Shown here in pieces: positions 15,723-21,039 of a DNA stretch of 21,039 bases. Origin of the DNA: CAZWSX01 sp964636985 (GTDB lineage Bacteria; Planctomycetota; Planctomycetia; Pirellulales; Pirellulaceae); NCBI GenBank assembly GCA_964636985.1, contig CAZWSX010000059.1, forward strand, positions 1 through 21,039. Reading direction: 5' to 3'. Positions within the stretch are counted from its first letter, which is position 1; the number at the start of each line of letters is the position of its first letter. Under the pieces are notes generated by a model that ran no database searches, was not told the origin of the DNA, and worked only from the letters and a program-made list of their open reading frames with translations. The position numbers were made by a program, and so were the translations under genes.

Positions 15723-16136
15723 ATGCGTCGGAATCTCAATTGGCGAAATGGTGTCTTGGCACTGGTGGCGACTGCGGCCGGGATGGCCATTCAAGTGTCT
15801 GCTCAGGCCCAGCAGCCAAACCCGCTTCCCACTCCGTTCAACCTTCCCGACCCCGCTTCGCAGCCGGTATCGTCGACGATCCCAATTCCGATGTTGCCAT
15901 CGTTCGAGGATACGCCCTCGGTCAAAACGATATTAACACTGGGATTGCTGTGCCGGCGGCAGTACGAACGTGATTTCTGCGCGAACGTCGCACAAAAAGT
16001 TGAGAACGGCGAACTCCCGCTGGACCTCACGCTTGCGATCTTTAGCTGGGCCCGGCAGAAGAGGCCGCGCTATCCATTCATCTACTTCCAGCGAGCGATG
16101 CAGCTTCGCGCCCTGGAACTGGGCGTGACGTTGTAG
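15723..16136 (+). CDS. Small secreted protein, planctomycete-type, unknown function
   Basis: The 137-residue product has a basic start (MRRNLNWRNG), a hydrophobic signal segment ending SAQAQ near 30, a Pro-rich linker (31-60), and a compact alpha-helical part. The C-terminal stretch with ELPLDLTLAIFSWARQKRP (97-115) then YFQRAMQLRA (121-130) resembles a short repeated theme I have met in planctomycete secreted proteins, of the form LPxxL-x-F-x-WAR-x-K-x-P; no function is known to me. GAGGAG nine bases before ATG 15723 decides the start. It ends 18 bases before the convergent App1-like gene. Confidence 0.8.
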   Translation: MRRNLNWRNGVLALVATAAGMAIQVSAQAQQPNPLPTPFNLPDPASQPVSSTIPIPMLPSFEDTPSVKTILTLGLLCRRQYERDFCANVAQKVENGELPLDLTLAIFSWARQKRPRYPFIYFQRAMQLRALELGVTL

Positions 16137-16154
16137 GTCACACGTTGGCGTAGA

Positions 16155-17270
16155 TCACGGCTTGGCGATGAGCGCGTCGACGGGCTCAATCTCGGATGCA
16201 CTTTCGAAAGTAGCCCACAGGTTCGAAGGTAGTTTGCGGAACGTCCTGGCGAAGCGGCTCGCCTTACAGTTGTTGCCCCCCACGCGGCGAATCAATATCT
16301 TGCGAATCCGATCGGGATACCGCTGGGCAACGCCGGCGTAGATTTCCGGATCGATCTCGCCCGAATCGCCAACCAGCACGAACTGGCGATTGGGGAATCT
16401 CGAAACGATGTTCGTCACGATCGGCGCCTTGCCGACGCGCTTGCCGAAAAGGAGCTTTCCGAACATCTGGTCGCGCCAACGAAACGACCGCAGGTGAAAC
16501 GAACCCAGCGGCAACTGGCACGCCTCGAAGAGTTGTTTGAGTGGATTGAATAGCTGCCACGGGCTCGACGAGACATAGTGGAACGCCGTCCCAGCACTGG
16601 CCCACTCGCGGTAGAGCCCCACCAGGTCGTCGTAGATGGTGAACTCGTTGAGGAACGTGTTCCGCAGCATGGTCCGACGGCAGGTGACCGTGGTTCGCTT
16701 CACGGTGTCGTCGATATCGGAAATGATCGACAACCCGGAGTCGGGGACGATCTGAACGGTCCCCTCAAACTGCCGCTCGTCTTCGGCCGGCAGCGAAACG
16801 CGGATCGGCAGCCACCACGCACCATCACGTAGTTCTTTTTCCAGGCCAGCCGATTCGAGATCGATTTTGAACTGATCGTAGATCGTGCCGTTGCGCCGTG
16901 TTTGGACCGCATGGGGAACGCGTCCGCTTCCCAACTCCAGGTTCACCGTTCGGCTCTTGGCGCCGCTGGCCATGAAGCCCGCGATCCGTTCCTGAAACAG
17001 CGGCGTGTCCATGGTCGCGCGATCGACCCGCATCAATCGCCGCAACACGCCCAGCAGCATTTTTCGCGGAAGCGTTAGCTTTCCCGGCGCGGCGACCACG
17101 CCCGATAGCGTTACCGTCACCGAATTCGTTGCTGGTGCAACCTGTCCCAACGCCGGATAGAGAACAACCGAGTGCTCGGCATCCAAGGGGTTGGCCGCGG
17201 TTTTTTTGACTCGGAAACGCCACATCGTCCGGCTGGTTCTCTCGTCGTCTGGAAAATCCGTAACCAACAC
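16155..17270 (-). CDS. App1-family phosphatase (DUF2183, HAD fold)
   Basis: App1-type proteins are HAD-superfamily phosphatases; the yeast member is a phosphatidate phosphatase, while bacterial substrates are uncertain. The 371-residue product has a variable N-terminal half and a catalytic domain from about 178. HAD motif I is SDIDDTVK (184-191), with Asp185 as nucleophile and Asp187 as acid/base; YVSSSPWQLF at 232-241 gives motif II; GDSGEIDPEIY at 301-311 gives the metal-binding motif. Length and order suit the family. The annotated start is GTG 17270; ATG 17225, 15 codons later, is a good alternative, as neither has a strong ribosome binding site. No signal peptide is seen, so it is probably cytoplasmic. 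It diverges from the cytochrome gene. Confidence 0.92.
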   Translation of the reverse strand: MLVTDFPDDERTSRTMWRFRVKKTAANPLDAEHSVVLYPALGQVAPATNSVTVTLSGVVAAPGKLTLPRKMLLGVLRRLMRVDRATMDTPLFQERIAGFMASGAKSRTVNLELGSGRVPHAVQTRRNGTIYDQFKIDLESAGLEKELRDGAWWLPIRVSLPAEDERQFEGTVQIVPDSGLSIISDIDDTVKRTTVTCRRTMLRNTFLNEFTIYDDLVGLYREWASAGTAFHYVSSSPWQLFNPLKQLFEACQLPLGSFHLRSFRWRDQMFGKLLFGKRVGKAPIVTNIVSRFPNRQFVLVGDSGEIDPEIYAGVAQRYPDRIRKILIRRVGGNNCKASRFARTFRKLPSNLWATFESASEIEPVDALIAKP

Positions 17271-17488
17271 TAGAATCCACCGCGCGGGCGACTGTCAAGC
17301 GCGCGCCCCAAAGTGGCCCCCTGCCACAAGTTGGGTAGCCCAGAAAAACGGGCCAGTCTCGGTCGAATGGTCCTTTTCGCGCGCGCCGTTTGATCTCGCC
17401 AGGTGTCCATCGCCGAAGGAAAAGAGGTCCGCTGTTCCGCGCGGAGCGAAACACGAAACGAGGCTAGCACTCCCTTAGGATAGCAACC

Positions 17489-18895
17489 ATGCGATGGATT
17501 CTCGTTGCTATCATGATCGCCTTGATGCCGCGCTCGGCCAGCTCGCAAGAGCGCAGTTCTCAAGATCCCGAAGCGCATCGCGATTCGCTGCAACCACTTG
17601 TCGAAGCCATCGTGCGGCGCAATTGTCAATCGTGCCACAACGCCGAAGGCTCGGCCCCATTTGCACTCGAAACGCCCGAGCAACTCCAGTCGCACGCCTC
17701 GGCAATCGGGGAGGTGATCGCGGCCGGCAAGATGCCGCCTTGGCGACCCGTCAATTCCGCGGGACGGTTTCTCAATGATTTCTCGCTCACTCCGCTGGAA
17801 CGCGATCGCATCATCGCCTGGGCCGGATCGGCCTCGACAGACGCTGATGTGGCGCCCGCGGCTGCGACCCTTCCTTCGCCGATAAAGTGGCGATTAGGCG
17901 AGCCCAAAGCCATGGAGCGCGCCAAGGCCACCAGTGCGACTCCCAACGAGCAAGGTTACTGGACGGCCACGATCGATCTCAACAATCGCACTTACTTGCG
18001 CGTCCGCGCCATCGAAGTGCGAACAGGGGCCGGCTCGCCGATGCAGCAGGCCTGGATCGTGCTCGACCAGCCCGCCGCTCCTTCCACTCCGGAAACTCCG
18101 GTTGTCAATCATCCCCGTCCGATCCTCTCGTTTCTCGAATCGACGACGCAGCGGCTGTCGTGGGCCCGGCGGCCAGGCGAATCTCGCCCGCTCAAGGAGC
18201 GGACCGCTCGGCTTTTGATGACGCGCGACTTGCAGCCGATCGGTCTGTTCTCCGCCGACTCCCCCGCCATGATGTTGTCGCACGACAAAGCATGGATCTT
18301 TCCGCCCGACTCAAAGCTCCACGTGGGATGGCGCAGCGCGTTGCAAATGCGGCCCTCGCTGGAGGGACAGGCACTCGAAATCGGCATCCACCTGGTCCCC
18401 AAAGAAACGGAGACGAACCTGGTCCCGCGGATGGTTGTATTGCGAGGCAAGTCTCGCGACGGGATTGGCGGACGCGTCACGCGCGACGAATTCGTCGCGC
18501 CGGTTCCGTTGTCGATCGAATCGGTCGCGGTTCACGGTTCGTTTCGCACGCGCGATTCGCACGTTGACGTCGTCCGTCGGGATGGTCGAATCAACTCGCT
18601 CTTGTGGATCGATCGGTACGATCCCCGCTGGGAAACCACGTATCAACTGGCGACTTCCGAACGGTTGCCCCAAGGAGGTCGTCTCGATTTCAGCTCGCTC
18701 GAGTCGGCTTCGTCGCACCCCAATCTTCGACAGGCACCCTTTGCCGGTGGTGTCGATTGTTTCGCCGAGGCGTTCGATCAGTCCTTCGCATGCGTGCTGG
18801 TCACGCCGGTGACCGCATCCGACCAGGCGACGCTGGACCGCGTCCTCTGGGGCCGGCAGTTGCAATCGTATGCAAACGACCGCGAAGCGGACTGA
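17489..18895 (+). CDS. Secreted cytochrome c fused to a degenerate copper-monooxygenase-like domain
   Basis: The 468-residue product has a signal peptide (1-20) and a small cytochrome-c domain (about 30-115) with heme site CQSCH (46-50) and probable distal ligand Met82 in KMPPW (81-85). Planctomycete proteins with this KMPPW cytochrome often continue into a copper type II ascorbate-dependent monooxygenase-like region, and residues 165-415 look like that: RVRAIEVRTG (171-180), a FPPDSKLHVG strand (271-280), and WETTYQLATSERLPQGGRLD (381-400). At places where I expect copper-binding histidines the protein has MQQ (185-187, expected HH), WRS (281-283, expected H-x-H) and VHGS (348-351, expected PHMH). 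If that alignment holds, copper chemistry is lost and the domain may be structural or bind something else. AGGA lies about 13 bases before ATG 17489. Confidence 0.87.
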   Translation: MRWILVAIMIALMPRSASSQERSSQDPEAHRDSLQPLVEAIVRRNCQSCHNAEGSAPFALETPEQLQSHASAIGEVIAAGKMPPWRPVNSAGRFLNDFSLTPLERDRIIAWAGSASTDADVAPAAATLPSPIKWRLGEPKAMERAKATSATPNEQGYWTATIDLNNRTYLRVRAIEVRTGAGSPMQQAWIVLDQPAAPSTPETPVVNHPRPILSFLESTTQRLSWARRPGESRPLKERTARLLMTRDLQPIGLFSADSPAMMLSHDKAWIFPPDSKLHVGWRSALQMRPSLEGQALEIGIHLVPKETETNLVPRMVVLRGKSRDGIGGRVTRDEFVAPVPLSIESVAVHGSFRTRDSHVDVVRRDGRINSLLWIDRYDPRWETTYQLATSERLPQGGRLDFSSLESASSHPNLRQAPFAGGVDCFAEAFDQSFACVLVTPVTASDQATLDRVLWGRQLQSYANDREAD

Positions 18896-18904
18896 CTTCC
18901 TTTC

Positions 18905-20158
18905 TCACTTCTGCCGCAAATCAAGGCAGACAATCTCTTTGTCGTCTCGCAAGTAAAGCAATCCATTCGCCAGCGAAGGGGCGGTGCGGGTCTTATCGCT
19001 CACTTTGGCCCGCGCGATTTCGGAATATCCTTTTGGCGTGGCGGCGATCGTCACCAACTGGCCGTCGAACGTGAGAATGTAGATGACTCCGTCGGCTGCG
19101 ACCGCATTGCCTTTGCCGAAACGTGTTTTCTGCCAGACGCGCTTGCCCGTTTTCGCCTCGATGCATGCCAGATGCGAAACGGGCCCGGCGCCCCCCACGT
19201 TGTCGAAGCCGTACAGATGGCCGTCGATCAACAGCGGCGTTTGCCACTCACATCGCAACACGCTGCTGGGACCGAACGAGGTCCATCGTTCTTTCGGCGT
19301 GAAGCCGTCGGCCGAGGGCTCGATATCCAGCAGCGTGCCTCCGTGGTTTTCGCCCGCGGAAATGTAGACTCCGCCATCCACCGCGATGGGCGTCGCGATG
19401 TTGCAGCCAAAATCGGTTTCGAAGGGATAGCGCCACAGCACCTTGCCGCTGGCGGGGTCCATGCCGGTCAGCGACGCCCCGACAAAGCTGACCAGGTGCG
19501 GCTTGCCATGAAGGGTGAGCAGCGTTGGAGATGAGTAGCCTGCCGGGTCGCTCCCCGTGGACCACGCGGGCTTGCCGTTCTCCACTTCGAAAGCCGCGAT
19601 CGAGTTGTCGGCCACCCCCAGATGAACAATCACCTTTCCATCCACCACGAGCGGCGACGACGCCATCCCGTAGTCGGCAGGCTCGCCCATGGCGTCCGAC
19701 ACGACGTTTCGGCTCCACAAGATCTTTCCCGTCAAACGATGGACCGCCGCCAGGATTCCCTCGCCTGTGAACACCACGACCCGGTCGCCATCGATCACCG
19801 GCGTTGCTCGCGTGCCGTTGCCCATTTGATTGCGATATTCGGGCGCAACGGGCGTCTCCCACGCGATCTTTCCGTTTTCCGCGCCTATCGCCAGGAGCGT
19901 TTGCTCGCCGCCTCGATGGGCCATGGTAAAGGCGACGCCCTCGCGCACGACAACGCCCGACATTCCCACGCCACCTTCAATCCGCCATAGCACCTTAGGG
20001 CCGTTCTCTTTCCACGAACGAACAAGGCCCTTTTCGCTCGCAATCCCATTGCGGTTTGGCCCGAGAAACTGAGGCCAATCTTCGGCCCGCCCCAAAGCAC
20101 CAAGGCCAAACAGAAAGCACGAAAAAGCCGCCACACGAAGCATCGATCGAACGTCCAT
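18905..20158 (-). CDS. Secreted PQQ-type beta-propeller protein
   Basis: The 417-residue product has a signal peptide (about 1-25) and then WPQFLGPNRNGIA (28-40), the standard opening of a large planctomycete family with BamB/quinoprotein-like beta-propellers. Repeated blade motifs are visible, such as NGKIAWETP, TGKILWSRN, NGKPAWSTG, SGKVLWRYP and TGKRVWQKT, each a G-K-x-x-W turn. No cysteine-pair or calcium site typical of active quinoprotein dehydrogenases is obvious, so PQQ binding and enzymatic activity are not shown; a scaffold or binding role is possible. ATG 20158 has no clear Shine-Dalgarno; ATG 20143 is in frame. It converges on the cytochrome gene with 9 bases between stops. Confidence 0.93.
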   Translation of the reverse strand: MDVRSMLRVAAFSCFLFGLGALGRAEDWPQFLGPNRNGIASEKGLVRSWKENGPKVLWRIEGGVGMSGVVVREGVAFTMAHRGGEQTLLAIGAENGKIAWETPVAPEYRNQMGNGTRATPVIDGDRVVVFTGEGILAAVHRLTGKILWSRNVVSDAMGEPADYGMASSPLVVDGKVIVHLGVADNSIAAFEVENGKPAWSTGSDPAGYSSPTLLTLHGKPHLVSFVGASLTGMDPASGKVLWRYPFETDFGCNIATPIAVDGGVYISAGENHGGTLLDIEPSADGFTPKERWTSFGPSSVLRCEWQTPLLIDGHLYGFDNVGGAGPVSHLACIEAKTGKRVWQKTRFGKGNAVAADGVIYILTFDGQLVTIAATPKGYSEIARAKVSDKTRTAPSLANGLLYLRDDKEIVCLDLRQK

Positions 20159-20291
20159 AGCAAGTACCCGGAGAAGAAAGAAGCCGACATCGGACGCCCC
20201 TCATCGTAACGGTAACGGCTGCGAGCGGCACGACGCGTTACGGGGACGTTGCGCTTGCCGCGGGCGAGAAGGCGGCGCTGCCAAGAAGCGA

Positions 20292-20321
20292 CTCGGGGCG
20301 AGACCATGGTCTCGCCCCGAG
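20292..20321 (-). terminator. Perfect 30-base palindrome, probable hairpin terminator
   Basis: CTCGGGGCGAGACCA and its exact reverse complement abut with no spacer. As RNA this gives a stem of at least 13 G/C-rich pairs. It lies 25 bases past the stop of the right-edge gene and before the promoter region of the PQQ-propeller gene. The minus-strand side runs into TCGCTTCTT rather than a pure T run, so it may work as an imperfect terminator or as a double-stranded protein-binding site. Confidence 0.7.
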
Positions 20322-20345
20322 CTATTTTAAAAATGTTGCTTAGAT

Positions 20346-21039
20346 CTACTTCTTGGGCTTAGCCTTGCCAGGCTCGGCCGATGGACTCGGGATGTTAAAT
20401 CCTCCTGGCGCCGGCCCAAAACTGTCTGGCATCTCGCCAAATTCGCCCCCGGCGGCTGCTTTGGCGGCCCCTCCGTCTCCTGAGTGCATGTACTCCCGGT
20501 ATTCCGTAAGCGAGGAGAGTTCGTCGATCACGGCCAGGTTGCCATGTTCATCCATCAAGAGAACCTCCGAAGCCGATTTCGGCGTCGGTGTTCCGGCAGG
20601 CCGAGTGACCTGTCTGACAGGAACGCCACCGTGGATGTCGATCACCTGAGTGACCGAGGTCCAATCGTATCCCTTTTCAATGGTCCGCAGATCGCCAGCC
20701 AAGGGATTCACCACCTGAATGGCGCGTTCCTTGTTGTTTTCGTCCTTCGTCAGCGCTTTCTTATTGAAGTACATCACCGAACCATGCGTGACCACCGTTT
20801 CCCCCGGCACGTGGGTTGCGAGTTTCTTGTCCCAGGCGACCACCAGCACCTTAAGCGTTTGGTCACTGGCCGGACAATCGAGCTCGCGTCCCTCCGCCGT
20901 GACCGACGTAACACCTTGCGTTCCAATCCCGCCCGCGAGGACGGAGGTCGACGAAGGCAGTGTCGCGGCCGAGGATGGTTCGGAGTAGTCCGAATACCGC
21001 CAATAGGTGTACTTCTTCCCCGTGGGGTCCTTCCGGTCC
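20346..21039 (-). CDS. Partial protein of unknown function, 5' end beyond the window
   Basis: The minus-strand frame ending at 20346 stays open for 230 codons to the right edge (codon phase at 21038), so the gene starts outside. An internal ATG at 20849 exists, but the coding-like sequence continues upstream (KKYTYWRYSDYSEPS and on), so it is not the start. The visible part has a Ser/Ala/Gly linker, a beta-rich middle (VLVVAWDKKLATHVPGETVV, then IQVVNPLAGDLRTIEKGYDW) and a low-complexity Gly/Pro/Ala tail ending in GKAKPKK. I recognise no family and see no membrane span in this part. A palindromic hairpin follows the stop. Confidence 0.82.
   Translation of the reverse strand, partial: DRKDPTGKKYTYWRYSDYSEPSSAATLPSSTSVLAGGIGTQGVTSVTAEGRELDCPASDQTLKVLVVAWDKKLATHVPGETVVTHGSVMYFNKKALTKDENNKERAIQVVNPLAGDLRTIEKGYDWTSVTQVIDIHGGVPVRQVTRPAGTPTPKSASEVLLMDEHGNLAVIDELSSLTEYREYMHSGDGGAAKAAAGGEFGEMPDSFGPAPGGFNIPSPSAEPGKAKPKK

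Noticed and set aside
20205..20242. CGTAACG and CGTTACG inverted arms 24 bases apart upstream of the PQQ-propeller gene
   Set aside because: Only seven bases long with a wide spacer; expected by chance at this frequency.
1..21039. tRNA, rRNA, CRISPR array or insertion sequence
   Set aside because: Reading both strands by eye I found no T-loop-like tRNA end, no regularly spaced direct repeats, and no transposase motifs or paired terminal repeats. A covariance-model scan could still find a structured RNA I missed.

Overview
This window reads as chromosome of a planctomycete (Planctomycetota, probably Pirellulales-like). The signs are a Tat-exported DUF1501 protein, a PQQ-type beta-propeller protein carrying the WPQFLGPNRNG start typical of that phylum, a secreted cytochrome-c protein with the KMPPW motif, and several short secreted proteins of planctomycete type. 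Base composition is GC-rich and genes are loosely packed, with many convergent and divergent pairs. I support 18 protein-coding genes and find no tRNA, rRNA, CRISPR array, insertion sequence or origin.

Left part (1-2414): a minus-strand phage-portal-like gene runs off the left edge as an open frame of 530 codons. It is followed by a low-complexity spacer with a heptamer tandem repeat, then a cysteine-rich single-span membrane protein with its own intrinsic terminator. The portal gene is the only phage-like gene visible, so any prophage would lie to the left.

Centre left (2415-8212): a membrane-anchored diguanylate cyclase on the plus strand converges on a minus-strand block. In order of transcription that block is a small membrane protein, a two-module alpha/beta hydrolase (acetylxylan-esterase-like), a Tat-exported GH18 glycosidase overlapping it by 4 bases, and a PaiB-type FMN-binding protein 21 bases further on. 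The last three look like one operon for attacking an acylated, probably amino-sugar, polymer.

Centre (8213-12434): carB, the large subunit of carbamoyl-phosphate synthase, stands alone behind a 464-base leader with two inverted repeats. Two very small hydrophilic proteins (46 and 72 residues), each with a strong ribosome binding site, diverge from each other downstream.

Right part (12435-21039): a lone DUF1501 protein; an unrecognised 270-residue protein; a secreted PDZ protein with a histidine-rich tail; a 137-residue secreted protein; an App1-type HAD phosphatase; a secreted cytochrome c fused to what looks like a copper-monooxygenase-type domain that has lost copper-ligand histidines; a PQQ-propeller protein; and a gene whose 5' end lies beyond the right edge. 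A perfect 30-base palindrome lies just past that last gene.

I see no convincing complete new multi-gene system. The best candidates for novelty are the esterase/GH18/PaiB operon with its pseudo-hydrolase module, the degenerate copper-monooxygenase-like cytochrome, the cysteine-rich membrane protein, and the pair of tiny proteins.
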